Below, piece after piece: positions 35,029 through 45,225 of a stretch of 64,000 bases of DNA (position 1 is its first letter; each line of letters begins with the position of its first letter). The stretch is taken from the NCBI GenBank assembly GCA_015065765.1, contig SVPP01000005.1, forward strand, positions 1 to 64,000, given 5' to 3'. The notes under the pieces are model-generated. The model did not search any database. It had not been told where the DNA came from and worked only from the letters and a program-made list of their open reading frames with translations. The DNA is from Oscillospiraceae bacterium. GTDB lineage: Bacteria; Bacillota; Clostridia; Oscillospirales; Acutalibacteraceae. A program made the translations under genes and the position numbers.

Positions 35029-36462
35029 ATGTTGTTATCACAGCTTTTAGGAAAGCTTGAAGTCAAAGGAAATTATACTGATTGTGAAATTGCATCAGTT
35101 ACAGATAAGTTTGATAACATAAACAAGGGCGATGTTTTTGTCTGTATCAAGGGAAACCGCTTTGATGCCCATACAGTTGCTGTAAGAGCCATTGAAGAAA
35201 AGGGTGCAGCAGCAGTTGTTGTTGAGCACGATACAGGAGCGGAAAATCAGGTTATAGTCGACAACACAAGAAAGGCATATTCATTCCTGTGCTGGGAATA
35301 TTTCGGCAGACCCACAGAAAAGCTTAAAATGATAGGAATTACTGGCACAAACGGAAAAACAACAGTGTCATTCCTTATCAAACATATCTTTGAAGAGGCA
35401 GGCATAAAATGCGGTCTCTTAGGTACTGTAATCAACCTTGTAGGCGATGAGGAGAGAGTATCATCTCTCACAACCCCCGACCCCTTTGAAATGCAGATGC
35501 TTTTCAGAGAAATGGTTGATAAAAACTGCGAAGTCTGCATTATGGAAGTGTCATCTCAGGCACTCAGTCAGCAGAGAGTGGCACCTATCACCTTTGACCT
35601 TGGTATTTTCACAAACCTTACTCAGGACCATCTTGATTACCATGGCACAATGGACGCTTACAAAGAGGCAAAGCACCTTCTTTTTGAAAACAGTAAAAAG
35701 GTAATTCTCAATGACGACGATGAAGCATCGGAATATATGGGAAGCGGAATTTCTGCCGAAAAGGTAACTTATTCTATTAAAAACAACAGTTCAGATTATA
35801 CAGCGAAAAATCCTGTTCTTAAGGACAAATCGGTGTCATATGAGCTTGTTGGAAATCTCAGCATTTCAAGAATAAAGCTGAATATTCCCGGTGAATTCTC
35901 AATTTACAATTCAATGGCTGCTGCCGTTGCTGCAAAGGAAATGGGAATCAGCATGGATGTGGCGAAAAATGCACTTGCAACATCAAAAGGCGTAAAGGGC
36001 AGAATGGAAACTGTTGATGTTGATACAGGTTATACAGTTATCATTGACTACGCTCATTCTCCTGACGGACTTATAAATGTACTGAAATCCCTGAGAAAGG
36101 TTTATATGCGCAGGATTATTACTGTTTTCGGCTGCGGCGGCGACAGAGATAAAACAAAGCGTCCCATTATGGGCGAAATCGCGGGAAACATGTCAGATGT
36201 TGTTGTTGTAACATCAGATAACCCGAGAACAGAAAATCCCGAAGCGATTATCGAAGATATCCTAAAGGGTATGGATAAATGTAAAGCAAAAATCCATGTT
36301 GAATGTGACAGAACAAAGGCAATTGAAAAAGCTTTGTCAATTGCAAAGAAGGACGATGTTGTTCTGCTTGCAGGTAAGGGTCACGAAACCTATCAGATTC
36401 TGAATAGCGGAAAAATTCACTATGACGAGAGAGAAATCGTAAAAGAAATTCTGTCTCGCTGA
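35029..36462 (+). CDS. murE: UDP-MurNAc-tripeptide synthetase, meso-DAP type
   Basis: A 477-residue Mur ligase that adds the third residue to UDP-MurNAc-L-Ala-D-Glu. ATP site GITGTNGKTT (103-112), then MEVSSQAL, NLTQDHLDYHG and DYAHSPDG. The residue-selecting motif is DNPR (397-400), which marks meso-diaminopimelate rather than lysine as substrate. The ATG at 35029 follows TGAGGTG; the frame is open further into the PBP gene but that extension has no homology. It starts 13 bases after the PBP stop. Confidence 0.96.
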   Translation: MLLSQLLGKLEVKGNYTDCEIASVTDKFDNINKGDVFVCIKGNRFDAHTVAVRAIEEKGAAAVVVEHDTGAENQVIVDNTRKAYSFLCWEYFGRPTEKLKMIGITGTNGKTTVSFLIKHIFEEAGIKCGLLGTVINLVGDEERVSSLTTPDPFEMQMLFREMVDKNCEVCIMEVSSQALSQQRVAPITFDLGIFTNLTQDHLDYHGTMDAYKEAKHLLFENSKKVILNDDDEASEYMGSGISAEKVTYSIKNNSSDYTAKNPVLKDKSVSYELVGNLSISRIKLNIPGEFSIYNSMAAAVAAKEMGISMDVAKNALATSKGVKGRMETVDVDTGYTVIIDYAHSPDGLINVLKSLRKVYMRRIITVFGCGGDRDKTKRPIMGEIAGNMSDVVVVTSDNPRTENPEAIIEDILKGMDKCKAKIHVECDRTKAIEKALSIAKKDDVVLLAGKGHETYQILNSGKIHYDEREIVKEILSR

Positions 36463-36478
36463 AAGGAATTGCAGATTT

Positions 36479-37840
36479 ATGCAGAAAATTAAACTCAGTG
36501 AAATTGCAGAGGCTGTGGGCGGTACTCTGCATGGCGAAGACGGAGAAATCATATCCGTCAGCACAGATACAAGAACAATTGAAAACGGCTCACTTTTCGT
36601 TTGCATAAAGGGTGAAAATTTCAACGCTCATCTTTTTGCTTCACAGGCTGTGGAAAAAGGTGCAGTTTGTGTTATGGCAGAGGAAAAGGTTGAATGTGAA
36701 TGCTCTGTAATTTATGTTTCTTCAACTCGTCAGGCACAGCTTGATTTAGCACGCTTTTACAGAGAAAAATTTTTAATCCCCGTTGTTGGTATTACAGGCA
36801 GTGTGGGCAAAACTACAACAAAGGAAATGATTTCCTGCGTAATGGAAGAAAAATATAAGACTCTGAAAACTGAAGGTAACTTCAATAATGATATCGGAGT
36901 TCCGAGAATGATTTTCAGACTTGATGAAAGCTACGGCGCAGCAGTTCTTGAAATGGGAATGAGTGCTCTTCGCGAAATTTCTGTTCTGACAAAGGCGGTC
37001 AGACCTACTTGCTCAGTAATCAGCAATATCGGTGTATCACACATTGAGAATTTAGGCTCAAGAGAAAACATTCTCAAAGCAAAGCTTGAAATTCTCGAGG
37101 GCATGGAAGAAGGCTCAACACTGTTTGTAAACGGTGATGACGACATGCTCTCAGGTGTTGAGAGTGATGATTTCAACATCGTAAGATACGGCATGGACGG
37201 CGAAAATCTTGATTATGCAGCGATCAACATTTTTCAGGATAACGAAAAAACTGAATTTGATATTGAATATGATGGAAGTAGTTATCAGAAAATTATTCTT
37301 CCCACAATCGGTTTACATAATGTTTATAACGCACTTGCGGCGTTTGCTGTAGGAATTCATCACGGTATTTCTCCCGAAGAGTGTGCATCAGCCCTTGAAA
37401 AATATGTACCCTCGGGAATGCGACAGAAAATTGTAAGAAAAAATGGTATTATATTCATCGAGGACTGCTATAATGCAAGTCCTGATTCACAGAAAGCGTC
37501 GATGAATGCACTTATGCTCATTGACGGCAAAAGACATATTGCCGTTATCGGTGACATGCTTGAACTGGGCTCTTACAGCGAGAGAGCACACCGTGAGGTA
37601 GGGGAATATGCTGCAGAAAAAAATGTTGATATTCTCTTTACATATGGCAAGGAAGCTGAATTTTCAGCAGACAGTGCAAGAAAAGCAGGTCTTGAAAATG
37701 TCAACGTTTTCACTGACAAAACTCTTCTTGCTGAAAAACTTCTTGAAACTCTTGAAGAAGGGGATGTTGTTTCCTTCAAAGCAAGCCGCGGAATGAGGCT
37801 TGAAGAAGTTATAAAGAAGGTTTACGAAGGACTTGATTGA
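36479..37840 (+). CDS. murF: UDP-MurNAc-tripeptide:D-Ala-D-Ala ligase
   Basis: A 453-residue Mur ligase that adds D-Ala-D-Ala to complete the pentapeptide. An N-terminal substrate domain (VSTDTRTIENGSLFVCIKG) precedes the P-loop GITGSVGKTTTKEMI (about 103-117), NNDIGVPRMIF and ISNIGVSHIENLGS; FIEDCYNASPDS is the family signature of the C-terminal domain. It lies 16 bases after murE. Confidence 0.96.
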   Translation: MQKIKLSEIAEAVGGTLHGEDGEIISVSTDTRTIENGSLFVCIKGENFNAHLFASQAVEKGAVCVMAEEKVECECSVIYVSSTRQAQLDLARFYREKFLIPVVGITGSVGKTTTKEMISCVMEEKYKTLKTEGNFNNDIGVPRMIFRLDESYGAAVLEMGMSALREISVLTKAVRPTCSVISNIGVSHIENLGSRENILKAKLEILEGMEEGSTLFVNGDDDMLSGVESDDFNIVRYGMDGENLDYAAINIFQDNEKTEFDIEYDGSSYQKIILPTIGLHNVYNALAAFAVGIHHGISPEECASALEKYVPSGMRQKIVRKNGIIFIEDCYNASPDSQKASMNALMLIDGKRHIAVIGDMLELGSYSERAHREVGEYAAEKNVDILFTYGKEAEFSADSARKAGLENVNVFTDKTLLAEKLLETLEEGDVVSFKASRGMRLEEVIKKVYEGLD

Positions 37841-37843
37841 TTA

Positions 37844-38866
37844 ATGAACAATGTTTTTCCGATTATTCTCGGCGGCATAATAGCCTTTGGTGTCACAACG
37901 TCACTTGGCTTTGTGCTTATCCCGTATCTTCATAAACTGAAATTCGGTCAGACTATTCTTGATATCGGACCGAAGTGGCATAAGCGCAAGCAGGGCACAC
38001 CCACTATGGGCGGAATTATGTTTATAATTGCCTCTGTTCTTGCTGTTGTAGCCACGGTTATAACTGATAAACTGATGGGCGGAGACTTGATCGGCGGAAA
38101 CAGTATAGTCAAAAATATTTATTACACCCGCTTCTGGTCAGGCTTTATAATGGCTCTGTCATTTGCTTTTGTAGGCTTTGTTGATGACTACATCAAGGTT
38201 GTGAAAAAGCGTAATTTAGGTCTGACTTCCATGCAGAAAACAGTCATGCAGCTTCTGATTATTTTCTGTTACTTAATCAGCATGAGAATGACAGGGGAGC
38301 AGTCAATGCTGATACCCTTGGTTGGTAATGTTCCTATGGGTTGGTTTTACTGGATTTTCGGAATTGCGGTAATCTACGGCGCAGTAAATGCAGTGAATTT
38401 CACTGACGGTATAGACGGACTTTGCTCTTCTGTTACATTGACAGCTGCAGCGTCGTTCATTGTTATTGCTTTCATGAGAAAAAACATGGGTGCAGGACTT
38501 TTATCAAGTGTTCTTCTGGGAGCGTGTGCAGGCTTCCTTGTGTGGAACAGAAACCCCGCAAAAGTCTTTATGGGTGACACAGGCTCCATGTTTCTCGGTG
38601 CGATGGTAGTTGCAATTGCGTATACACTTGAGTGTCCGCTCATTCTGCTTCTTACAGGTATTGTTTATGTAATTGAAGGTCTGAGCGACGTTATTCAGAT
38701 AGGTTATTTTAAATTGACACACGGTAAAAGAATTTTTAAAATGGCTCCCATCCACCACCATTTTGAGATGTCAGGCTGGAGCGAGAAGAAAATCTGTATA
38801 GTTTTCAGCTTTGTCAATCTCCTTGGCGGTGCATTGGCGGCAGTATTGATGAATTTTGAGTTGTAA
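37844..38866 (+). CDS. mraY: Phospho-MurNAc-pentapeptide transferase
   Basis: A 340-residue polytopic enzyme making lipid I from UDP-MurNAc-pentapeptide and undecaprenyl phosphate. It has about ten helices; the catalytic and Mg2+ motifs are FVDDYIKVVKKRN, NFTDGIDGLCSS and GDTGSMFLG, with the basic loop APIHHHFEMSGWSE near the C-terminus. It begins 3 bases after murF. The next gene is ftsW; murD, which often sits here, is absent. Confidence 0.96.
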   Translation: MNNVFPIILGGIIAFGVTTSLGFVLIPYLHKLKFGQTILDIGPKWHKRKQGTPTMGGIMFIIASVLAVVATVITDKLMGGDLIGGNSIVKNIYYTRFWSGFIMALSFAFVGFVDDYIKVVKKRNLGLTSMQKTVMQLLIIFCYLISMRMTGEQSMLIPLVGNVPMGWFYWIFGIAVIYGAVNAVNFTDGIDGLCSSVTLTAAASFIVIAFMRKNMGAGLLSSVLLGACAGFLVWNRNPAKVFMGDTGSMFLGAMVVAIAYTLECPLILLLTGIVYVIEGLSDVIQIGYFKLTHGKRIFKMAPIHHHFEMSGWSEKKICIVFSFVNLLGGALAAVLMNFEL

Positions 38867-38878
38867 GGAGGAGATATA

Positions 38879-40129
38879 ATGGGTTCTGAAGGAATAAGAA
38901 AAGAAAGTAGCCTTAAGCTTCTTTTGTTCGGACCGAGAGTTGAGGACAAGAGCCTGAAAGGCTTGCAGAAAGAATTCAAACAAAGGGGAACTATTGATGT
39001 GGTTTTCCTTATTCTTGTAATGTATTTTGTGGTTTTCGGTACAATAATGATGTTTTCGGCAAGCTATCCGAGAGCGGAGCTTGAAACTCCTGAAATAAAT
39101 ATTTTAAAATTGGAGTTCGGTCCTTATACTTATCTCGTCAAACAGATTTTTTTCCTGCTGATAGGTATTCCCGCAATGCTTGTGGCGTCTGTTGTAAAAA
39201 CTGATGCGGTAAAAAGGTTTTCGTTTCTGTTGTTCGGTTTTTCAATTGTTTTACTTATAATTGTTTTGTTCTTCAACACCGGAGTTCAGAGTTCAGACGG
39301 CGACCAGTACAGAAGATGGATTGACTTAGGTTTTATGACGCTTCAGCCGTCAGATGTGGCGAAATTCACGCTCATAGCTTTCCTGGCAGCACTGCTTGAT
39401 ACTAACAGACAGCGTGTTGAGACAGACTGGAAAGCACTTCTTCCGCTTACAGGTGTAATTGTATTTGTTGCAGCGCTTATAGTTCTTGAAAAGCATTTCT
39501 CTGCAACATTCCTTGTCCTTCTTATGGGCTTTACAATGATGTATCTTGGCGGCGGCAAAAAGTGGTGTTTCATTCTTGTAATTGCAGTGGCAGTTGTTGG
39601 CATTGTGCTTCTTGTTGTAAACATGGATGTTTTCCCCAATTATGTTCAGGAAAGACTTAAAGGCTGGCTTGACAGGGATTATGATCCCACAGGCAGCAGA
39701 TGGCAGACTAACCAGTCCCTTTATGCAATCGGCTCAGGCGGACTTTTCGGTGTAGGTCTCGGAAATTCAAAGCAGAAGCATCTCTATCTTCCCGAGCCTC
39801 ACAATGACTTTATTTTCTCAGTTATCTGTGAAGAGCTTGGTTTTATCAGAACAGTTCTTTTTGTAATTGTTCCTTTTGCTCTTCTTATTCTCAGAGGCTT
39901 CCAGATTGCCATGCGTACAAAGAACAGATATGCGTCTCTTCTCGTTATGGGTATTATGGTTCAGGTAGGCATACAGACATTTTTTAACATCGGTGTTGTA
40001 ACAGGTATGCTTCCCAATACAGGTATCAGCCTTCCGTTTTTCAGTTTCGGCGGTACTGCACTTATAATGCTTCTGGGCGAAATGGGATTTGTGCTCTCGG
40101 TATCAAGGCGTGCAAGCGTTAACGAATAA
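38879..40129 (+). CDS. ftsW: SEDS peptidoglycan glycosyltransferase (FtsW)
   Basis: A 416-residue SEDS polymerase with about ten helices that polymerises lipid II with the septal PBP. It shows a 35-residue basic N-terminal extension, SDGDQYRRWIDLG (SEDS motif), QPSDVAKFTLI, the extracellular loop PTGSRWQTNQSLYAIGSGG, PEPHNDFIFSVICEELG with its conserved acidic residue, and the C-terminal GISLPFFSFGGTAL. FtsW is chosen over RodA by its place in the cluster. AAGGAGGAGAT precedes the ATG. Confidence 0.93.
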   Translation: MGSEGIRKESSLKLLLFGPRVEDKSLKGLQKEFKQRGTIDVVFLILVMYFVVFGTIMMFSASYPRAELETPEINILKLEFGPYTYLVKQIFFLLIGIPAMLVASVVKTDAVKRFSFLLFGFSIVLLIIVLFFNTGVQSSDGDQYRRWIDLGFMTLQPSDVAKFTLIAFLAALLDTNRQRVETDWKALLPLTGVIVFVAALIVLEKHFSATFLVLLMGFTMMYLGGGKKWCFILVIAVAVVGIVLLVVNMDVFPNYVQERLKGWLDRDYDPTGSRWQTNQSLYAIGSGGLFGVGLGNSKQKHLYLPEPHNDFIFSVICEELGFIRTVLFVIVPFALLILRGFQIAMRTKNRYASLLVMGIMVQVGIQTFFNIGVVTGMLPNTGISLPFFSFGGTALIMLLGEMGFVLSVSRRASVNE

Positions 40130-40158
40130 TTCAAGTAATAAATAAAGGATCTGATGAA

Positions 40159-41283
40159 ATGTTGAACAGTAAGAAAATTGTTTTTACTACAGGCGGAACA
40201 GGTGGACATATTAACCCCGCACTTGCAGTTGCAGGTGAAATCAGAAGAAAATATCCTGATGCGGAAATTCTCTTTATCGGTACATCAGACAGGCTTGAAA
40301 CAAAGCTTGTACCTGATGCAGGCTTTGAATTGAAAACAGTTGAAATGAGCGGTTTTCAGAGAAAACCAAGCCTCGAAAACCTGAAAAGAAATTTTCTCAC
40401 AGTGAAAAGACTTCTCACCGTAACAGGTAAGGTCAAGAAAATCTTTGAAGCTTTCCCACCTGATATTGTTATCGGCTTCGGCGGATATGTGAGCGGTCCT
40501 GTTGTGAGAACAGCGGCAAAAATGGGAATACCCACAGTAATCCATGAGCAGAATGCGTTCCCCGGTGTTACAAACAAAGCTTTAGCTAAAATGGTTGACA
40601 AGGTAATGCTCACTGCGGCAGAGGCTGAAAAATATATGCAGCCAAAAAATCCCGTAGAGGTAACAGGTCTTCCCGTAAGACACGAAATTGTTGAGGCTGA
40701 CAGAGAATTCTCCCGTGCCGAACTTGGTATCGGCGACAAGCCTCTTATTCTTTCAATGGGCGGAAGCCTTGGTGCAAGAACAATCAATGAAGCAATGGTT
40801 GATGTTATTGCACGTTTGCAGAAAGAACATAAATTCAAATTTATCCATGCCACAGGAAAATTCGGTACATGGGTACCTGATAAACTTAAGGAAAAAGGCG
40901 TTGACCTTACGGATCCCGATATTGAAATTCGTGAATATATCAACAATATGGATGTTTGCATGTCAGCATCGGATGTTATAATCGGTCGTTCAGGTGCAAG
41001 TACACTCAGTGAGCTTCAGGCAACAGGCAGTGCATCAATTCTTATCCCTTCACCCAATGTTACTGAAAATCATCAGTATCATAACGCTATGGCACTTGTA
41101 AACAAAGGTGCAGCGGCAATTATCGAGGAGAAAGATTTAACAGGTGAAAAGCTGACAAATATGCTCCTTGAGCTTGTTGAAAATAAAGAAAAGCTTTCTT
41201 CAATGAGAAAGAATGCAAAAGAAATGGCAATTCTTGATTCAACAGACAGAATCATTAAAATCATAGAAGAAACAATCAAATAA
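40159..41283 (+). CDS. murG: UDP-GlcNAc:lipid I GlcNAc transferase
   Basis: A 374-residue GT28 enzyme that converts lipid I to lipid II at the inner membrane face. TTGGTGGHINPALAVA is the N-terminal glycine-rich loop, HEQNAFPGVTNK the acceptor-side loop, GGSLGARTIN starts the C-terminal UDP-GlcNAc domain, and GRSGASTLSELQ with PSPNVTENHQYHNA follow. Length and motif spacing are normal. Confidence 0.97.
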   Translation: MLNSKKIVFTTGGTGGHINPALAVAGEIRRKYPDAEILFIGTSDRLETKLVPDAGFELKTVEMSGFQRKPSLENLKRNFLTVKRLLTVTGKVKKIFEAFPPDIVIGFGGYVSGPVVRTAAKMGIPTVIHEQNAFPGVTNKALAKMVDKVMLTAAEAEKYMQPKNPVEVTGLPVRHEIVEADREFSRAELGIGDKPLILSMGGSLGARTINEAMVDVIARLQKEHKFKFIHATGKFGTWVPDKLKEKGVDLTDPDIEIREYINNMDVCMSASDVIIGRSGASTLSELQATGSASILIPSPNVTENHQYHNAMALVNKGAAAIIEEKDLTGEKLTNMLLELVENKEKLSSMRKNAKEMAILDSTDRIIKIIEETIK

Positions 41284-41344
41284 TTTCACATAAAAAAACT
41301 TCCGGCATATTATAGGGTGAGTTATAATTGTCGGAGGGATTTAT

Positions 41345-42601
41345 GTGGAAAAGTTAACTATCTGCGGTAAGAAAAGGCTGAACGGCACACTTTCAGTGCA
41401 AGGCTCAAAAAACAGTACCTTGCCTATAATTGCCGCGGCAGTGCTGTGTGAAGGCGAGATAATTTTACATAATTGTCCACACCTTACCGATGTGGGTGCA
41501 GCGGTAAATATACTCAGCCATCTCGGATGTAAAATCAGAAGAGAAGGCGACACTCTTATAATTGACTCAACAAACATAGAAACATCTGAAATTTCAGAAA
41601 AGCTGATGCATGAAATGCGCTCTTCAATTGTGTTTTTAGGTGCTCTTCTTGCAAGAACAGGCAAGGCAGTTCTCTCAACTCCGGGAGGCTGTGAAATCGG
41701 TCTGAGACCTATTGATTTGCACCTTCGTGCAATGAGAGACCTTGGCACAGCTATTTCAGAAGAGGGCGGAAAGCTTTTTTGTACAGCACCTGATGGCATC
41801 AGGGGCAGAGAAATAACACTTGCCTTTCCGAGTGTAGGTGCAACAGAAAATGTACTGCTTGCGGCGAGTCTTGGAAAAGGCAGAACAATTCTGAATAATG
41901 CCGCAAGAGAACCTGAAATTAAAAATCTTGCGGATTTTCTTACCCTTTGCGGTGCAAAAATATATTTTGCAGGTGAGGGGAAAATAATAATCGATGGTGT
42001 TAAAAAGCTTCATGGCTGTGAGTTTCGCGTAATATCTGACAGAATTGTTGCGGCAACATACATGGCTGCTGCGGCAGTAACAGGCGGGGAGATAGATATT
42101 CTCAATTTTCCTGTAAATGATGTAACTCCTGTTCTGCCACAGTTTGAAGCATGCGGATGCAAAATCGTATCGGATGAAAACAGAATGCATATAAAAGCTC
42201 CTTCAAGGCTGAAAAGCATGGGAACAGTACGGACGATGCCGTATCCGGGCTTTCCTACAGATTTTCAGGCACCTGCAATGACTATGGCATCGGTTGCAGA
42301 GGGAACGGCAATTTTCATTGAAACCATTTTTGAAAGCCGTTATAAGCATGTTTCGGAACTAAAAAAAATGGGTGCAAATATTACTACTCAGGGCACTGTT
42401 GCAGTTGTGCAGGGTGTAAAAAGGCTGACAGGCGCAAAAGTATATGCAGAAGATTTACGGGGTGGTGCAGCACTTGTGCTTGCAGGTCTCGCGGCAGAAG
42501 GGAAAACAGAGGTTTATAACCTTAAACATATAGACAGAGGATATGAAAAAATAGAGGAAAAACTGTCATCTTTGGGGGCAGAGATTGAGAGGGAGGTTTA
42601 G
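41345..42601 (+). CDS. murA: UDP-GlcNAc 1-carboxyvinyltransferase
   Basis: A 418-residue EPT-family enzyme making the first committed step of peptidoglycan synthesis from UDP-GlcNAc and PEP. The start is a GTG 5 bases after GGAGGG. GSKNSTLPIIAAAVL is at the N-terminus and the active-site cysteine lies in STPGGCEIGLRP, so fosfomycin should bind. YPGFPTDFQAPAM and the C-terminal RGGAALVLAGLAAEG are typical. Placing murA between murG and ftsQ is usual in Clostridia. Confidence 0.95.
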   Translation: MEKLTICGKKRLNGTLSVQGSKNSTLPIIAAAVLCEGEIILHNCPHLTDVGAAVNILSHLGCKIRREGDTLIIDSTNIETSEISEKLMHEMRSSIVFLGALLARTGKAVLSTPGGCEIGLRPIDLHLRAMRDLGTAISEEGGKLFCTAPDGIRGREITLAFPSVGATENVLLAASLGKGRTILNNAAREPEIKNLADFLTLCGAKIYFAGEGKIIIDGVKKLHGCEFRVISDRIVAATYMAAAAVTGGEIDILNFPVNDVTPVLPQFEACGCKIVSDENRMHIKAPSRLKSMGTVRTMPYPGFPTDFQAPAMTMASVAEGTAIFIETIFESRYKHVSELKKMGANITTQGTVAVVQGVKRLTGAKVYAEDLRGGAALVLAGLAAEGKTEVYNLKHIDRGYEKIEEKLSSLGAEIEREV

Positions 42602-42603
42602 TT

Positions 42604-43596
42604 TTGAGAGACAAAAATGAAAGACCGACAGAAGAATTTCAGAATGTTTATGATATGAAGGGCAAAAAGGTTGCATCTGATGCAGGTCGTAAAAGATACG
42701 CACCTGTGCAGAACTCAAACTATAAAACAGGGGACACAAAGCGAAAAGCACATTCTGTAAATCAGAAAAAAAGAAGAAGAATCCTCCGAGGTGCTCTGTT
42801 CATCTTTTTCATGATTGCAGTTCTTGTTTCAGCGGTTTTCGGACTTTCACAGGTTTTCTGTAAGGTCGATACAGTGACAATAAAATACACAAACAAAGCT
42901 CAGGACTCAAAAAGATATTATACTGACAAAAATATAATTCTTGGCACAGGAATCGAAAACGGTGACAATCTTCTTTTTGTCAGCTCAGCTGATGTGAGCG
43001 AGAAGCTTGAAAAGAATATGCCGTATATTTCATCAGCAGTTGTGAAAAAAGATTTCCCCTCAACCGTTATAATTGAGGTCACAGAGTGCTCAAAGGTTTA
43101 TGCTTTCAAGGCAAAAACAGGCTATTGTCTTGCAGATGAAAAGGGAAAATTCATTGAACTTGCGGACAGCAAAAAAGCAGGAAAATATACTGTTGTAACT
43201 TGCAGCGATGTTGTGAGCACACTGACAGGCGAGCCTCTGCAGCTTGGTAAACAGGATCAAGCGACAGAAGAATATCCCGACACTCAGAAAATACTTGATT
43301 ATCTTGAACTTCTGAAAAAAAGCGGAATGAATATTACGAGCGTTGACATACGTGACCTTGCAGATATCAGCATGGTATACGACGGAAGAATCAGAGTACA
43401 TGTTGGTGAGATGTCTGATGAAGAAAACGGTGTTACTGCATGGAGAAAGCTTCAGCTTGCCAAAAATGCTCTTGCCAAGCAGGATGAAGTAAGCAAAACC
43501 CAGACAGGTAAGCTTGAACTTGCCATTTCAAAGAAAGCATATTTCACCGCTGATAAGGAAAATCCTGAGGAAGAAAAAACCACAGTTAAGGAATAA
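42604..43596 (+). CDS. ftsQ: FtsQ/DivIB cell division protein
   Basis: A 330-residue single-pass membrane protein. A long basic cytoplasmic N-terminus (about 1-60) leads to one helix (about 62-83) and a POTRA domain (about 88-160) with GIENGDNLLFVS and MPYISSAVVKKDFPSTVII, the FtsQ signature. The TTG start follows GGGAGGTTTAG, two bases after the murA stop, so it is coupled to it. The C-terminal ~40 residues are highly charged. It should link FtsL and the septal PBP. Confidence 0.88.
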   Translation: MRDKNERPTEEFQNVYDMKGKKVASDAGRKRYAPVQNSNYKTGDTKRKAHSVNQKKRRRILRGALFIFFMIAVLVSAVFGLSQVFCKVDTVTIKYTNKAQDSKRYYTDKNIILGTGIENGDNLLFVSSADVSEKLEKNMPYISSAVVKKDFPSTVIIEVTECSKVYAFKAKTGYCLADEKGKFIELADSKKAGKYTVVTCSDVVSTLTGEPLQLGKQDQATEEYPDTQKILDYLELLKKSGMNITSVDIRDLADISMVYDGRIRVHVGEMSDEENGVTAWRKLQLAKNALAKQDEVSKTQTGKLELAISKKAYFTADKENPEEEKTTVKE

Positions 43597-43673
43597 AAAG
43601 GGAATTTTCTGTCAAAAAGCGGAAAATGTAACATAAATTTCATAAAGAATATACATATTTTTGAATTATCAAC

Positions 43674-43702
43674 TTGTAATTTATGATTTTGTGTGGTACA
43701 AT
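43674..43702 (+). promoter_or_regulatory. Promoter of ftsZ
   Basis: TTGTAA, 17-base spacer, TACAAT, 38 bases before the start codon. It gives ftsZ expression independent of the dcw promoter. Confidence 0.65.
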
Positions 43703-43740
43703 AAACAGGAATAGAATAAAATTCCATAGGAGGAAGTAAA

Positions 43741-44976
43741 ATGGCATTTGAAATGGATAACGAGTTTGAAAGCGCTGTCCAGATTAAAGTTATCGGCGTA
43801 GGCGGCGGTGGCGGAAACGCAGTAAACCGCATGATCGATGCAGGTATCAGAGGCGCAGAATTTATTTCAGTCAATACAGATAAGCAGATTCTTGGTTTTT
43901 CTAAAGCAACACATAAACTCCAGATTGGTGAAAAATCAACAAGAGGTCAGGGTGCAGGCGGACTTCCTGAGGTAGGCGAAAAGGCTGCTGAGGAAAGCCG
44001 TGAAATCATCACTGATCTTCTTCAGGGTACTGATATGGTATTCATCACAGGCGGTATGGGCGGCGGCACAGGTACCGGCGCAGCTCCTGTTATCGCATCA
44101 ATCGCAAAAGAGCTTGGCTGTCTTACAGTGGGTGTTGTTACAAAACCCTTCAAATTTGAAGGCAGAAACAGAATGGCACTTGCTGAGAAAGGTATTGCAA
44201 AGCTTGCAGAGCAGGTTGACAGCCTTATCGTAATCCCCAATGACAGACTTAAATATGTCAGCGAACAGAGAATTACACTTAAGAACGCATTTGAAAAGGC
44301 TGATGAAGTTCTTCTTCAGGGTGTTCGCAGTATTTCAGAACTTATCAAAGTTCCCGGTTTCATCAACCTTGACTTTGCTGACGTTACAAGTGTTATGAAG
44401 AATGCAGGCTACGCACACATGGGTGTAGGACGTGCAAGCGGTAAAGATAAAGCAGAAGTTGCAGCAAATGCAGCTGTTACAAGTCCTCTCCTTGAAACAG
44501 AAATCAAGGGTGCTAAGGGTGTTATCATGAGTATCAAATCTTCTGAGGATATCGACCTTGAAGATGTTGAAGTAGCAGCAGATATCATCACTCAGGCAGC
44601 AGATCCGGATGCAGTTATCACATGGGGTGTTGCATACGATGAAAACCTTGAGGATGAAATGGTTGTTACTGTTATCGCAACAGGCTTCGGCAACGAAAAC
44701 AATGATGCTGAAAAGCTTTTTGCAGACATGAAACCTCCCGTAACAAAGTCTGCTCCTGTTGAAATGCCTGTTTTCACAGAGCCCGCAACAGAAGCTCCTG
44801 CAGCAGAGGAAAAAGTAGCAGAAGCTCCCAAGTCAGAGCCTGTAATGCCTAACTTTGATCCCGCTCCCAAGCCGGCAGCAGAGCCTAAGAGAGAAACACC
44901 TCCCGCAGGCACAAAGGATAAGCTTGAAGATGACGAATTCTATGTTATCCTTGATGACCTTATGAAAGGCAACTAA
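43741..44976 (+). CDS. ftsZ: Cell division GTPase FtsZ
   Basis: A 411-residue tubulin-like GTPase that forms the division ring. [17 protein letters not shown] is the first nucleotide loop, [14 protein letters not shown] (about 104-117) the tubulin signature, and [15 protein letters not shown] the T7 loop. The core ends near 325; a linker rich in A, P, E and K follows, then a C-terminal peptide ending [13 protein letters not shown], an unusual version of the short tail that binds FtsA/SepF. ATAGGAGGAAGTAAA precedes the ATG. No ftsA or sepF is adjacent. Confidence 0.97.
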   Translation: MAFEMDNEFESAVQIKVIGVGGGGGNAVNRMIDAGIRGAEFISVNTDKQILGFSKATHKLQIGEKSTRGQGAGGLPEVGEKAAEESREIITDLLQGTDMVFITGGMGGGTGTGAAPVIASIAKELGCLTVGVVTKPFKFEGRNRMALAEKGIAKLAEQVDSLIVIPNDRLKYVSEQRITLKNAFEKADEVLLQGVRSISELIKVPGFINLDFADVTSVMKNAGYAHMGVGRASGKDKAEVAANAAVTSPLLETEIKGAKGVIMSIKSSEDIDLEDVEVAADIITQAADPDAVITWGVAYDENLEDEMVVTVIATGFGNENNDAEKLFADMKPPVTKSAPVEMPVFTEPATEAPAAEEKVAEAPKSEPVMPNFDPAPKPAAEPKRETPPAGTKDKLEDDEFYVILDDLMKGN

Positions 44977-44986
44977 ATAGTAAATC

Positions 44987-45024
44987 AACCGCTGTTATCC
45001 CGTAAAAAGGACAACAGCGGTTTT
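44987..45024 (+). terminator. Terminator after ftsZ (left flank copy)
   Basis: AACCGCTGTTATCC and GGACAACAGCGGTT form a strong stem followed by TT-G-TT. An almost identical terminator lies at 47181, on the other side of the dockerin gene. Confidence 0.85.
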
Positions 45025-45059
45025 GTTATAAGAAAAATTATGATTTTGCGAGATGTGTA

Positions 45060-45225
45060 TAAAGCCTTCCCCTCGAGGGGAAGGTGGGTTTTGCAAAGCA
45101 AAACTCGGATGAGGTGGAAAGCTGAAGGTTTTAATTTATTTAAGGATATGTACGGAAACTTCGTTTCCTACACCTCACCACCGCCTGACGGCGGAGCCTC
45201 TCCTCAAGGAGAAGCCGAATATTTT
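45060..45225. repeat. Composite palindromic repeat element
   Basis: Several inverted repeats in a row: the 20-bp perfect palindrome CCTTCCCCTCGAGGGGAAGG (45065-45084), GTTTTGC-AAA-GCAAAAC (45088-45104), GGAAAC-TTC-GTTTCC, and CCGCC-TGA-CGGCGG, ending in a CTCCTTGAGGAG-like piece. It is not coding in a believable way. A short related copy lies at 47247. Confidence 0.6.

Noticed and set aside
42010-42219. Minus-strand frames inside murA and other long genes
   Set aside because: Shadow frames of well-supported genes, without start signals or family motifs.
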